A stretch of 64,000 nt of DNA from Shewanella profunda. Its GTDB lineage: Bacteria; Pseudomonadota; Gammaproteobacteria; Enterobacterales; Shewanellaceae. Of this stretch, positions 47,711-56,722 are shown piece by piece. Each line of letters opens with the position of its first letter. Position 1 is the stretch's first letter. The stretch lies in contig NZ_JAKILG010000003.1 of NCBI RefSeq assembly GCF_023283765.1, positions 153,138-217,137 of the forward strand, given 5' to 3'. Below the pieces are notes generated by a model. It made no database searches, was not told where the DNA came from, and saw only the letters and a list, made by a program, of their open reading frames with translations. The translations under genes were made by a program, and so were the position numbers.

Positions 47711-49000
47711 ATGCCTCCCATTATTTGTCATAGCGCGCTCGATGCGGTTTCATTAATTCAAAGCGGCGAATACCTGTGGACCCATTCCATGGGTGCAACG
47801 CCAAGAATTTTATTAGATGCGTTGGCGCAGCATGCACTGACTAAAGATAATCTCACATTATTACAATTACATACCGAAGGTGCTGAGTCCTTAAGCCATC
47901 CGAGTTTAAAGGGACATTTACGCCATCGCTGCTTTTTCGGCGGCGTGCCGACGCGGGCATTATTACAAAGTGGCGATGCGGATTATGTGCCGATTTTCCT
48001 CTCTGAAGTGCCTAAATTATTTCGCACCGGTGAACAAAAAATTGATACCGCTCTTATCCAAGTATCGCCGCCTGATAAGCATGGCATGTGCTCCTTAGGT
48101 ATTTCGGTTGAAGCCACTGTCGCGGCTTGCCAAGCGGCGGGCAAGATTATCGCCCATATTAATCCACAAATGCCGCGCACCCACGGCGATGGTTTTATTC
48201 ATATTGACCGTTTTGCCGCTGTGTATGAGCAAAGTGCGGCTTTACCTATTCATTCCTTTGCGACTGGCGATGCGGTGAGTTTAGCAATTGGTAAAAACGT
48301 GGCGAAATTGGTGCAAGATGGCGCTTGCTTGCAGATGGGGATAGGTGCGATCCCCGATGCCGTATTGTCTTGCTTAACCGAGCATAAAAATTTAGGCGTT
48401 CATACTGAGCTGTTTTCTGACGGTATTTTGCAGTTGGTTGAAAAGGGCGTGATCAACAACAGCAAGAAGCATTTTTATCCGGGTAAATTGGTCACAGGTT
48501 TTGCCCTCGGTAGCCAGAAATTATATGACTATGTTGACGATAATCCTGAGGTCATTTTTATGGATATCCAGCAAGTGAATGACACTGCGATTATCCGTAA
48601 AAACCCCAATGTGATGGCGATTAACTCGGCGCTGCAGGTGGATCTTTCGGGCCAAGTATGTGCCGACTCTATCGGCACTAAAATCTATTCTGGTGTGGGT
48701 GGGCAGATGGATTTTATCCGTGGTGCGGGGTTATCCGAAGGCGGCCGCTCTGTGATTGCGCTGCCAAGCACTGCTGCGGGGGGAACGCTTTCTCGAATCG
48801 CCAGCGTGTTATCACCCGGTGCAGGTGTTGTCACGACAAGAGCCCATGTGCATTACATTGTAACCGAATACGGCGCGGCCAATTTACGTGGCCGTTCACT
48901 GCGCGAGCGGGCGCAGGATCTGATTGCCATCGCTCACCCCGATTTTAGGGAGCAACTGAGCAAAGAAGCCTTCGATGTGTGGGGATTAAGGGTTCTTTAA
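47711..49000 (+). CDS. Acetyl-CoA hydrolase/transferase family CoA-transferase
   Basis: The 429-residue protein belongs to the Cat1/4-hydroxybutyrate CoA-transferase family: IQVSPPDKHGMCSLGISVE, LQMGIGAIPDAVLSCL, the catalytic glutamate in GVHTELFSDG, SGVGGQMDFIRGA and IVTEYGAANLRGRSLRERA. It moves CoA between acetyl-CoA and a short-chain acid; the acid is not defined. It stands alone, with 265 bp upstream that contain a 25-bp stretch shared with the atoB upstream region. A diverged 250-bp repeat begins right after its stop. Confidence 0.9.
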   Translation: MPPIICHSALDAVSLIQSGEYLWTHSMGATPRILLDALAQHALTKDNLTLLQLHTEGAESLSHPSLKGHLRHRCFFGGVPTRALLQSGDADYVPIFLSEVPKLFRTGEQKIDTALIQVSPPDKHGMCSLGISVEATVAACQAAGKIIAHINPQMPRTHGDGFIHIDRFAAVYEQSAALPIHSFATGDAVSLAIGKNVAKLVQDGACLQMGIGAIPDAVLSCLTEHKNLGVHTELFSDGILQLVEKGVINNSKKHFYPGKLVTGFALGSQKLYDYVDDNPEVIFMDIQQVNDTAIIRKNPNVMAINSALQVDLSGQVCADSIGTKIYSGVGGQMDFIRGAGLSEGGRSVIALPSTAAGGTLSRIASVLSPGAGVVTTRAHVHYIVTEYGAANLRGRSLRERAQDLIAIAHPDFREQLSKEAFDVWGLRVL

Positions 49001-49004
49001 GCAG

Positions 49005-49258
49005 TTGTTTTAATCAGGCTCGTTTTCTGTTGTAAATCGAATGCCGTTACTTGCGTGACACGCCGTGAAGCCAGCCGTGACGGCGCGTTGATGACATCCA
49101 TGTCATCAAAGGTCATGTCAGCCTCTACATTCGATTTTAGTCATAAGTGTTCTTGGTTTTTTTATTATATTTTAATGAGTTTAAAGGGATTTTACAAAGT
49201 TTAGATTGGCATTGATGCTGGGGGTTAACACTTGAAAGATTTGGGTATCCTCACTTTT
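49005..49258. repeat. Diverged direct repeat, copy 1 (MITE-like)
   Basis: About 254 bp that recur, diverged, at 50378-50642. Both copies share TTGTTTTAAT, TTGTAAATCGAAT and TTACTTGCGT near the left, TCATGTCAGCCTCTACATT in the middle and TTTAGATTGGC plus ACACTTGAA near the right. Inside, TAAATCGAATG and CATTCGATTTTA form inverted ends around smaller hairpins (GATGACATCCATGTCATC). The repeat begins within five bases of one gene's stop and ends shortly before the next start. Confidence 0.75.
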
Positions 49259-49296
49259 TGGGAATGATGTAGTTGTAAAGGGATAGGATGGTTTAA

Positions 49297-49770
49297 ATGG
49301 ATGATCTTGAATTAAAAGAATATTTAACACAGCGTATTTTGTCTTTCTGCGATCGCTGGAATGTCATAGAAAATAATATTCGCACTCAACATGATGCAGA
49401 GGAAGATACGCTAAAACGCGAGTTTCCAGAGCAGGAGTATCACTACGCCAAAAGGACAGATTGGTTTGCTATTCTGAGCGAAAGAATATCCCCATTGTTT
49501 GATGAGTTCTGCACCGAAAAGCGTAGGGTGTACGGCGGAAAAGTTAGAAAATCATTTGGTTATCCTTCCAAGTTTAACGGTTGCGGCGAACCGCTTGAAG
49601 TGCATGTCGAACTTAAGATCAAGAGTCGAGCCGAAATCTACATTAAAACCAACACTTCCTTCGATGATGAATACCTGTTTGTTGCGTTAAAAAAATCAGG
49701 TGATTGGTTAATCGACAGCTATAAAAAACGTCGTTATGGCAATGAAAAATGGGATCTGCAAATTCTGTAG
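49297..49770 (+). CDS. NTF2-fold immunity-like protein (Imm-NTF2 type)
   Basis: The 157-residue soluble protein has an N-terminal helix pair (FCDRWNVIENNIRTQHDAEEDTLKREFPEQEYHYAKR) and a C-terminal beta-sheet (PLEVHVELKIKSRAEIYIKTN, EYLFVALKKSGDWLIDSYKKR). This pattern fits NTF2-fold immunity proteins of polymorphic toxin systems (RhsIA/Imm-NTF2 type). No toxin gene is in the window, so it would be an orphan. The ATG lacks a strong ribosome site. Codon use is AT-richer than the core genes. Family call by pattern only. Confidence 0.65.
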   Translation: MDDLELKEYLTQRILSFCDRWNVIENNIRTQHDAEEDTLKREFPEQEYHYAKRTDWFAILSERISPLFDEFCTEKRRVYGGKVRKSFGYPSKFNGCGEPLEVHVELKIKSRAEIYIKTNTSFDDEYLFVALKKSGDWLIDSYKKRRYGNEKWDLQIL

Positions 49771-49834
49771 TTAACTTATTGAGCTTAATTTAACCGCTTC
49801 TGATCAGCCTAATATTCTTTGGTGAAAAAGAGAT

Positions 49835-50365
49835 ATGCAATTAAACAAAGCGTTAATAGCAAGCGTAAAACAAGATGTGGTTGCCTTTGCGGTATCAGAG
49901 GTGGAGAAATTTTTGGAAGAGCATCCAGATAAAATCTTTTATGCCTTTGCGTTTGACTGTAATGCTGAATACGCCGAAGTGAATCTCTGTTTTAATACCG
50001 AAAATGACTTTCAACGCAGATTATTGGAATATCAATCTGGCTCGTGGGCAGACTCCTATCAAACCGATGAAGAAATCCGCGATCTAAAATTCAATACGGG
50101 CGACTGGGAATATCAGTGCTTTAGTACCATTTATGCCGTTGCGGAGGACGTGCTTAACGAAATCCAGAATGCGCTCCCCGATGACGATTACACTGCATGG
50201 GAAAAGCTGGTGCAGGAAATTGTGGCGCTATTTTCAGCGTGTTTGATCTTGTTTAAGCAAACTGAGACTTATAAGCGCATCCCAAAGACGGCTGATTTTA
50301 TCGCCTTTAGTATCGACCATGATCAAGATGTGTCGGATATTTTAGTATCATCAGCCTTATCATAG
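49835..50365 (+). CDS. DUF4303-like protein (candidate immunity protein)
   Basis: The 176-residue acidic protein contains IFYAFAFDCNAEYAEVNLCFNTENDF and the C-terminal ADFIAFSIDHDQDVSDILVSS, patterns I associate with DUF4303. This family is common in toxin-immunity neighbourhoods. It lies 64 bp after the NTF2-like gene in the same direction. The last 11 codons recur in decayed form at 52931 behind the following chemoreceptor gene. Cytoplasmic; no catalytic motif seen. Confidence 0.68.
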   Translation: MQLNKALIASVKQDVVAFAVSEVEKFLEEHPDKIFYAFAFDCNAEYAEVNLCFNTENDFQRRLLEYQSGSWADSYQTDEEIRDLKFNTGDWEYQCFSTIYAVAEDVLNEIQNALPDDDYTAWEKLVQEIVALFSACLILFKQTETYKRIPKTADFIAFSIDHDQDVSDILVSSALS

Positions 50366-50377
50366 CACTCTAACTTA

Positions 50378-50642
50378 TTGTTTTAATTTGGCTCTGTGTC
50401 TATTGTAAATCGAATATAGTTACTTGCGTAACAGGCATTATCCTCTCCTTAATGACCGTCCATCCGTGGCGGTTCTACGATGAAATATCATCAAAGCTCA
50501 TGTCAGCCTCTACATTTGGTTTTCTCATAAATTTGAAATTTATTATTATTTTTCAATTGTTTAAATAATTATTGAAGAGTTTTAGATTGGCTCTAGTTTT
50601 AGGTGTTAAACACTTGAACGATTTGAGCGTTCTTACACTTTC
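50378..50642. repeat. Diverged direct repeat, copy 2 (MITE-like)
   Basis: Second copy of the 49005-49258 unit, same orientation, starting 13 bases after the DUF4303 stop. Together the two copies bracket the two immunity-like genes. Confidence 0.72.
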
Positions 50643-51001
50643 ATTTTTAGTTGTCATTTCCGTAATGCTTTTGAGCGGGAATTCAGCTTCTGGGTATCAG
50701 AAGTTTGGCAATTCAGGGAATTTAACAATGGGTGGCTCGTTAAAACTTTGCTCGTTAAAACTTTTTCAGATTTTCTCCCAAATTTAACAATGGATGTATT
50801 AGAGGGATTACTCTTTTTGTATTTGAAGATGTGTGTCCCCACTATTTTCATTTATTTGAACAATCTATTACTAATTTAAATGTTATACATATAATGTATT
50901 TTATGATTTGGTTAACTAGGTCAATAAACGGCCATGAGGAAGTTATTACAATTACGGTTGGATTTGCTTATTAATTTTTGAATTTGATATGGGGTATTTA
51001 A
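50643..51001. other. AT-rich gap before the chemoreceptor gene, with a 15-bp tandem repeat
   Basis: GCTCGTTAAAACTTT occurs twice in tandem (50735-50764), and CTTCTGGGTATCAGAAG near 50687 is palindromic. I see no gene; the promoter of the chemoreceptor is probably near 50870-50920. Confidence 0.45.
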
Positions 51002-52906
51002 ATGGAAGGTTTTCGCCGCTTGCTTGGAAATATTAGCGTAACCAATAAGTTAAGGCTTGGCTTTGGGATTTTATTATTGCTGATCTTCATTGTGGCAGCA
51101 GCTGGATATAAGGGACTTACCTCAATCGATATTAGCAGCAGTAGATTAGAGTTTATTGCCAATGTAGATAAAGCATTGCTTGCTGCTAAAACTGCTCGAT
51201 TAGAATTTATTGCTAGCGGTGATTTAAAGAAATTAGATCAACTCCAGATCCTCATTGAAGACACGAAAAGTGGCTTGCAGGGACAACTGTCAGAATCTAG
51301 CGATATTAAAGATAGGGAGTATCTCCAGCAATCCATGGTTGCTATGGATAGATATCATCAATCAATTAATCAGTTTAGTGACGTGTTTAAGCATAAGCAG
51401 GAATTGAAAGTAACAGGTGCTCAAGTCGGTGCCAAATTGGTGGCCACCTATGCGGAGTTAGTCGATAGAATGACAAATACTGCACAAGCCACACAAAATA
51501 CTGAATTATTGAAAGATGCTTTAAGCGTTAGTCAGCAAATGACCATGCTACGCTATTACATAAGAGGCTATGTCTATGACTCTAGTGATATCAATTTAAA
51601 AACCGCTAAAGATGCTATCACCAAACTATTACAGACTATTACCACACTAAAAGGCGAAGATACTGCACAAGCTATTCAGATACTTAATCGTTACGACCAT
51701 GATATAGATGCATTGGTCGATGTTAATCGTGATCTGGAGAACTTAGCACTGTCAATGGGAGAAGCTGCGCAAACATTAATTGTTAATATTCGTGAATTGG
51801 TTGATATTCAAAAACATAAGCGAGATGAAGCTGATGCCCAAGCTAAATCTGTGGTAATAGTCACGTTAATTGTTGCATTGGTTGTAGGCCCTTTACTTGC
51901 TTGGTTAATTAGTGGTCAAATTGTTGGACCACTTAAACAAACCCTTATCACTGCAAGAAAAATTGCTGCGGGTGATCTGAGCAGCACTATCCACTCAGAA
52001 CGTAAGGATGAGATGGGGGAGTTGTTGCGTACAATGGGGGAAATGAACAGTACCCTTAAAGAGGTATTAACCCAAATTGGCGATAGCGTTGTGAAGTTGG
52101 CTTCATCTGCTGAGGTGCTTTCAGCGGTAACAGAACAAAATAGTGCGGGTATGCAAAATCAGCGCAGTGAAACTGACCAAGTTGCTACCGCGATTAATGA
52201 GATGGCCGCGACAGTGCAGGAGGTTTCTGCCAGTGCTGAAAATGTTGCTCTAGCGGCCAAAGAAGCTGATCACACCACTGCTACAGGTAATAAAAAAGTT
52301 ATCGAAGCGGTAGGCCAGATCGAACTTTTAGCAAAGGAAATCGCCACAACGGCCAACGCGATGGAACGATTACAATCAGAAAGTGACAGTATTGGTACCG
52401 TCCTTGATGTGATTAAATCGGTTGCAGAGCAGACCAATCTGCTAGCTTTGAATGCAGCAATTGAAGCTGCAAGAGCAGGTGAAGCTGGAAGAGGATTTGC
52501 GGTGGTGGCCGATGAGGTTCGAAGTCTTGCGAGTCGTACGCAATCCTCTACCAAAGAGATTGAAAATATGATTGTTAATTTGCAAAAGGGGACTTTGGAA
52601 TCAGTACAAATGATGACAAAAAGCCGTACTTTGAGCGATGGTGCAGTGTCATTATCCCGAGAGGCGGAGGAAATGTTAGTGGATATTGCCGATGCCGTTA
52701 ATCGTATTCAGGATATGACACATCAAATTGCTGCCGCATCGGAAGAGCAAAGTGCCGTGGCAGAAGATATTAACAAGAGTATTGTTAAAGTTAGGGATAT
52801 CGCCGAACAAACCGCTGACGGCGCTGCAGAAACGGCTCGTTCAGCCGAAGATCTTGCTAGCCTTGGTATCACACTAAAAGGATTACTAAGGCGTTTTAAG
52901 TTATAG
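51002..52906 (+). CDS. Methyl-accepting chemotaxis protein (HBM-like sensor)
   Basis: The 634-residue chemoreceptor has a first membrane helix (about 22-42), a periplasmic all-helical domain of about 240 residues that fits the helical bimodular (HBM) type, a second membrane helix (about 285-305), a HAMP domain ([21 protein letters not shown]), and a cytoplasmic coiled coil with hairpin tip [19 protein letters not shown]. There is no C-terminal pentapeptide tether. HBM receptors of Pseudomonas sense organic acids; the ligand here is unknown. It separates the DUF4303 gene from a decayed copy of that gene's 3' end. Confidence 0.92.
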   Translation: MEGFRRLLGNISVTNKLRLGFGILLLLIFIVAAAGYKGLTSIDISSSRLEFIANVDKALLAAKTARLEFIASGDLKKLDQLQILIEDTKSGLQGQLSESSDIKDREYLQQSMVAMDRYHQSINQFSDVFKHKQELKVTGAQVGAKLVATYAELVDRMTNTAQATQNTELLKDALSVSQQMTMLRYYIRGYVYDSSDINLKTAKDAITKLLQTITTLKGEDTAQAIQILNRYDHDIDALVDVNRDLENLALSMGEAAQTLIVNIRELVDIQKHKRDEADAQAKSVVIVTLIVALVVGPLLAWLISGQIVGPLKQTLITARKIAAGDLSSTIHSERKDEMGELLRTMGEMNSTLKEVLTQIGDSVVKLASSAEVLSAVTEQNSAGMQNQRSETDQVATAINEMAATVQEVSASAENVALAAKEADHTTATGNKKVIEAVGQIELLAKEIATTANAMERLQSESDSIGTVLDVIKSVAEQTNLLALNAAIEAARAGEAGRGFAVVADEVRSLASRTQSSTKEIENMIVNLQKGTLESVQMMTKSRTLSDGAVSLSREAEEMLVDIADAVNRIQDMTHQIAAASEEQSAVAEDINKSIVKVRDIAEQTADGAAETARSAEDLASLGITLKGLLRRFKL

Positions 52907-52921
52907 GTTTGACGGATCTTA

Positions 52922-52993
52922 TTCGCGAGCATTATCGACCATGATAAAGATATTGTCGGTATGCCTGCGGGTAAGTTGTGCTTAACATTTTGA
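52922..52993 (+). pseudogene. Decayed 3' end of a second DUF4303 gene
   Basis: Translated in one frame it reads LFASIIDHDKDIVGMPAG, matching FIAFSIDHDQDVSDIL at the end of the DUF4303 protein. The DNA TATCGACCATGAT is identical in both, and about 26 of 29 positions agree around it. No upstream part of the gene remains, because the chemoreceptor gene ends 15 bp before. Confidence 0.55.
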
Positions 52994-53027
52994 TTTGTAA
53001 TGTTTTACTTGTTATAGCCTACTTGTG

Positions 53028-53516
53028 TTAGTAGGCCCTGATTTCCAATTGCTCGATTATCTGGTTGCCTTGCTCAAGCCCTACATGGTTAACAATCATC
53101 GTTTTAATCAGCTCAACATAGGTTGGCTGGATATTGAAGTTATCATCGAAAAGGGCTTCATCCGCTTCAGTGATAAGGGCCGCAATCTCATTAAAACAGC
53201 GTGACATTTGTGCTAAATCGGTAAAAAGAAGACAGGGCTCCCAACGACCTGCTCCATGGTGGGCGAACAGAATATGCTTCTCTCTTAAGTGGAAAATTAA
53301 GGGGTCGCCATGTGAACTCGCAAGCACTAACCAATTGTCATCCCAAGCAGGTTCCCGCGCTCGGGTGATACCGTGCCAGCGATAACCCATTTGAAAATCG
53401 ATTCGGTCTTCAAATCTTGGAAATTCGAATAGGGCAAAACCGATATCGAGTTGGCGTGAGTCAGGAATCGCCGTGCTTAAAAACGGTTTTAATGCTGGTG
53501 GGATTATTAAGTCCAT
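53028..53516 (-). CDS. SMI1/KNR4 (SUKH)-like protein
   Basis: The 162-residue soluble protein has DFQMGYRWHGITR, WLVLASSHGDPLIFH and ILFAHHGAGRWEPCLLFTDLAQM followed by a helical tail. The WLVLASSxGDP...H pattern is what SUKH-superfamily proteins show around their central sheet. SUKH proteins are often immunity factors, but many act elsewhere, and no toxin is nearby. AAGGAA lies eleven bases before the ATG. The gene runs in the same direction as the DUF1415 gene 72 bp upstream and may be cotranscribed with it. Confidence 0.62.
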   Translation of the reverse strand: MDLIIPPALKPFLSTAIPDSRQLDIGFALFEFPRFEDRIDFQMGYRWHGITRAREPAWDDNWLVLASSHGDPLIFHLREKHILFAHHGAGRWEPCLLFTDLAQMSRCFNEIAALITEADEALFDDNFNIQPTYVELIKTMIVNHVGLEQGNQIIEQLEIRAY

Positions 53517-53588
53517 CGCGGTTACATTCCTTTGTCATTGAAGCGTACAACTGATTTTTACGCAGTAAATGTGTTGCCCAAAGTACTA

Positions 53589-54143
53589 TTAAGCTGATTT
53601 CCCCATGCATTCTGCTAGCAATTTGACGAAAAAATCGCTGCCTTTGCGCTCGCAAAAAGCGATGTTGCGCTCTGGGATGGTTTCGGGATCTGTGTAGCTC
53701 GCTAAGGCCAACTCCATGCTGGCTTCGCGGATGATGTGCAAGGTTGGGTAGGGCGCGCGGTTGGTGAAGTTGGCTGGGGCGTCCTGTGGTTCGCCATCGA
53801 AACAATAGTCAGGGTGGAAGGTTGCCAGTTGGTAGGTGCCTTCGTACTCATTTTCGATAAGCGCATCGGTTGCCATATCGACGAAGTCGAGATAAGCGTA
53901 GAAACCCTCAAAACCTCGGGGGAGAATAAACAGCGTAGTTTCGGCTTCGGGATGCGCATCGAGGTATTGGCATTCTTCAATTAGTGCCTTGAGCACGAGT
54001 TTGACTTTAGTTTGCTCCACCACATGATAGCGAATACTGCCGCGCTCGACTTCTCGTCTGGCGAAGGGGCAAATATTGTATTTCATGATCACTTTTTTGA
54101 CCCAGTTGTCGGTTTGTTGAGTGATCATGTCGATTTCGTTCAT
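53589..54143 (-). CDS. DUF1415 family protein
   Basis: The 184-residue protein starts WVKKVIMKYNICPFARREVERGSIRYHVVE and has LFILPRGFEGFYAYLDFVDMAT, ATFHPDYCFDGE and NRAPYPTLHIIREAS, the full pattern of DUF1415. Function is not known; the two conserved cysteines and histidines could bind metal. It lies 26 bp after the LysE-type exporter gene in the same direction. An ATG five codons in is an alternative start. Confidence 0.88.
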   Translation of the reverse strand: MNEIDMITQQTDNWVKKVIMKYNICPFARREVERGSIRYHVVEQTKVKLVLKALIEECQYLDAHPEAETTLFILPRGFEGFYAYLDFVDMATDALIENEYEGTYQLATFHPDYCFDGEPQDAPANFTNRAPYPTLHIIREASMELALASYTDPETIPERNIAFCERKGSDFFVKLLAECMGKSA

Positions 54144-54169
54144 AGCGGTGGTTGGCTCGTGCTTAAAAA

Positions 54170-54763
54170 TTAGGGGGCGATCATAGGGATGATAGACGCC
54201 ACAAGCAAGACTGCCATGGTGATATTAAAGATCTTCTGTTGGCGCTCATTTTTCAAAATCCGCTTCAGGGCAACCCCAAACCCTAGCCAGACAATGGCAC
54301 AGGGAAAAGCGACACATAAAAACACCGTCGCAATAGTGATCACCTGTGGGGTTAAATCCTGCTGCACTGAGGTAAAAGTTGCAATCGCGCCCACGGCCAT
54401 AATCCAGCCCTTAGGATTCACCCATTGAAAGGCCGCTGCTTGAATAAAACTAAAGGGTTTAGCAACGGTTTTACCTTCCATCTTGCTACTGCTGTTGGCA
54501 ATCAACCAAGACAGATATAAAAGGTAACCTATGCCGATGATTTTAATCACTTGGTGGATAATAGGATAGGCTTGAAATACCGCGCTTAACCCTAAGCCAA
54601 TGGCGAGGATCATGGTCGGGAAACCTAGGCTTATGCCCATAAGATGCGGAATACTGCGCTTAACGCCGAAGTTTACCCCTGAGGTCATTAACATAATGTT
54701 GTTTGGCCCTGGGGTGATCCCCGATGAGAAGGCAAACAGCGCGATAGCGAGTATTAACTCCAT
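54170..54763 (-). CDS. LysE/RhtB-family amino-acid exporter
   Basis: The 197-residue protein has six membrane helices and the family N-terminus FSSGITPGPNNIMLMTSGVNFGVKRSIPHLMGI. QAAAFQWVNPKGWIMAVGA marks the fourth helix. LysE/RhtB proteins export amino acids or homoserine lactones with the proton gradient; the substrate here is unknown. It is the first gene of a run with DUF1415 and the SUKH-like gene on the minus strand. Confidence 0.9.
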   Translation of the reverse strand: MELILAIALFAFSSGITPGPNNIMLMTSGVNFGVKRSIPHLMGISLGFPTMILAIGLGLSAVFQAYPIIHQVIKIIGIGYLLYLSWLIANSSSKMEGKTVAKPFSFIQAAAFQWVNPKGWIMAVGAIATFTSVQQDLTPQVITIATVFLCVAFPCAIVWLGFGVALKRILKNERQQKIFNITMAVLLVASIIPMIAP

Positions 54764-55032
54764 AGCTTAACTTTATACCTTTAATTTTCGTTATTATGCC
54801 GCTGCAATTGACCGTTTTCCGTGCGTCTGTTTTTAGCCATTTTGCAGCGCTTATTGTGGTTTGATGTTTGACTGCGGGGCAGGCGAGGCATTTTAGCGGT
54901 TAAATATGGCTGCGCCTATACGATTTCTAAAGTAAAAATAATAACAAAATGTTTTTGCGGATTAAGTCGTATCATAAAAACAGCAAAAATGGTTAACGCC
55001 ACAGATATATCGGATTATGCTGCTTTAACAGT

Positions 55033-55046
55033 GTGATACATATCAA
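55033..55046 (+). promoter_or_regulatory. EtrA/FNR-like site upstream of the DUF4136 lipoprotein
   Basis: GTGATACATATCAA matches TTGAT-N4-ATCAA with one change, 57 bp before the start codon. The rest of the 339-bp gap 54764-55102 shows only AT-rich promoter-like sequence. Confidence 0.5.
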
Positions 55047-55102
55047 TTTTTGGTCTTGGAAATAGCAACTATCCTTAAGTATTAAAAATGAGGGAATAGA
55101 AT

Positions 55103-55717
55103 ATGAAAAATCCTTTACTAAACAAACTAGGCTGTCAATTAGCACTGGTTTTTATCTGTGTCTTGAGTCTTACCGCTTGTATCACTGTGAATGATAATGC
55201 AGCTCAGCCGATGAGAACCACAGTGGTGATGTCTGGCGATCTCAGTCAATTACCGCCTTCGGCAATGACCTACACTTGGCATCCTCAATTACAAAAAATC
55301 ATAGTAGATAAAAGATTAAATCAACAAGATGCACTCTTGCATATGCACACTGTCTTAAAGCAAACCCTGCAAACTAAGGGGTATCGCTGGGTTGAAGATC
55401 CACAACTGGCAGATTTTCAAGTGGGGTTTGGCGTCGCCATGGGGACAGAAATGACCGATGAACAAATACTCGCTTCCGTAGGATTAGTGGCAGGGTTATC
55501 TTCCCATGGTGTGAATACTAAAAAATACGATAAAGGCTCAATCCTTCTCGTATTTTTTAAACCAACAGGTGTTGCGGAGCAGCCCGCTGAAATGGTGTGG
55601 CGCGTACTCGCCCAGGGGTTTGCCAATATAAAAGATATGGATGAACTGACACAGCGTTTCGACGGGTTAATTGAGGAGATGCTGTTAACTTTACCAGCCA
55701 CTCAAGCGGTGCAATAA
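55103..55717 (+). CDS. DUF4136-like lipoprotein
   Basis: The 204-residue protein has a lipoprotein signal with the lipobox LTAC (about residue 24) and a mature part with the DUF4136 pattern: MTYTWHPQ near the start, LHMHTVLKQTLQTKGYRWVEDPQLADFQVGFGVAM in the middle and MVWRVLAQGFAN near the end. Function unknown; outer-membrane or periplasmic. GAGGGAATAG precedes the ATG. It is monocistronic, with an EtrA/FNR-like site upstream and a terminator downstream. Confidence 0.8.
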   Translation: MKNPLLNKLGCQLALVFICVLSLTACITVNDNAAQPMRTTVVMSGDLSQLPPSAMTYTWHPQLQKIIVDKRLNQQDALLHMHTVLKQTLQTKGYRWVEDPQLADFQVGFGVAMGTEMTDEQILASVGLVAGLSSHGVNTKKYDKGSILLVFFKPTGVAEQPAEMVWRVLAQGFANIKDMDELTQRFDGLIEEMLLTLPATQAVQ

Positions 55718-55726
55718 GTTAAGTAC

Positions 55727-55774
55727 ATAGGGTAGTTGAAAGGGCAGTTGAAAAGGGTAGTTGAAAAGGGCAAG
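55727..55774. repeat. 13-bp tandem repeats after the lipoprotein gene
   Basis: GGGTAGTTGAAA, GGGCAGTTGAAAA and GGGTAGTTGAAAA stand in tandem and run into the stem of the following terminator. Confidence 0.6.
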
Positions 55775-55797
55775 GCGATAACACTTGCCCCTTTCAT
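55764..55797 (+). terminator. Intrinsic terminator after the DUF4136 gene
   Basis: AAAGGGCAAG and CTTGCCCCTTT form a stem with one bulge over a nine-base loop. Confidence 0.65.
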
Positions 55798-55800
55798 TTA

Positions 55801-55907
55801 CTGTTTTTTTAATTCAATCGCGATTAGCTTTTAGCCTTGAGTGGAAGAATTTCCTTTTACGTCACCTGTTCTGTTTTTTTAATTCAATTGCGATTAGCTT
55901 TTAGCCT
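55801..55907. repeat. 37-bp direct repeat including the 3' end of the DUF2797 gene
   Basis: Positions 55801-55837 and 55871-55907 agree at 36 of 37 bases, 70 bp apart. The right copy contains the last codons and stop of the DUF2797 gene; the left copy lies in the gap. Confidence 0.85.
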
Positions 55908-56722
55908 AAGTCGACGCTGACTTCGTAGGCGCTAAACTTACGAATGTTAATCACGCCTGTATCGAACATCAGATACTGTCCTTTTATCCCCTGTAAAATC
56001 CCACTCACTATGACTTCTTTATCAAAGTTATGGGAGGCAATTTTCTTAGGGAAAGTGTTTATTGGATAATGAATTGGCTGAATGGTTTCATGCAGACGCT
56101 CGATGCGGTAATCGCCTTTTTGCATGCCAATTTCATGCAACTTAGCCTCAATTTGCGGGATCAATTCCGCCGCCTTAGCATTTAAATCGATATCGTCGGC
56201 ATGGCCTTTTAACATGGCTTGCCAATGGGTTTTATCGTTGACGAGTTTAGCGAGTTCGACTTCAACTAAACCTGAAAGCTGCCTTGTCGAGACCTTAAAA
56301 ATTGGCAAACCTTGGGTGGCACCTTGGTCAATCCAGCGAGTCGGCAGTTGCGTGTGGCGGGTAATGCCCACTTTGACGCCCGAGGTATTCGACAGGTAAA
56401 CATAATGGGGCACAAAACAGTGGCTTTGCGCCCACTCGGGTTCGCGGCAAGTGCCTTGGTCGTAATGGCAGATTTCGGGCTTCATGATGCACATATCGCA
56501 ACTAGCAAGTTTTTGCATACACACAAAGCAATGGCCTTGCGAATAACTCTTTTTGGTCTTTTTACCGCAGTTGCAACAATAAATATTGCCCGTGTGAGTC
56601 AAAGTTAATTGCTTACCTATCAATGGATTGAGCGGTAGTAACTCATCACCTACGACTAGCTGGTATTGCACTTGCTGCGCGTCATCTAACTGCGCACGCA
56701 TCTTTTTTAGCGTTCCTAACAT
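55901..56722 (-). CDS. DUF2797 family protein
   Basis: The 273-residue protein has a zinc-ribbon-like cysteine set (YCCNCGKKTKK, CFVCMQKLASCDMC, PEICHYDQGTCREP) followed by VYLSNTSGVKVGITRHTQLPTRWIDQGA, which looks like a GIY-YIG-type core, and a C-terminal beta-rich domain. This is the DUF2797 layout. Function is unknown. The 3' end is part of a local 37-bp duplication. The start is the ATG at 56722. Confidence 0.85.
   Translation of the reverse strand: MLGTLKKMRAQLDDAQQVQYQLVVGDELLPLNPLIGKQLTLTHTGNIYCCNCGKKTKKSYSQGHCFVCMQKLASCDMCIMKPEICHYDQGTCREPEWAQSHCFVPHYVYLSNTSGVKVGITRHTQLPTRWIDQGATQGLPIFKVSTRQLSGLVEVELAKLVNDKTHWQAMLKGHADDIDLNAKAAELIPQIEAKLHEIGMQKGDYRIERLHETIQPIHYPINTFPKKIASHNFDKEVIVSGILQGIKGQYLMFDTGVINIRKFSAYEVSVDLG

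Noticed and set aside
49297..50365. Toxin-antitoxin pair
   Set aside because: Neither protein shows a toxin or DNA-binding antitoxin motif; both look like immunity-type folds, and the 64-bp gap is wide for such modules.
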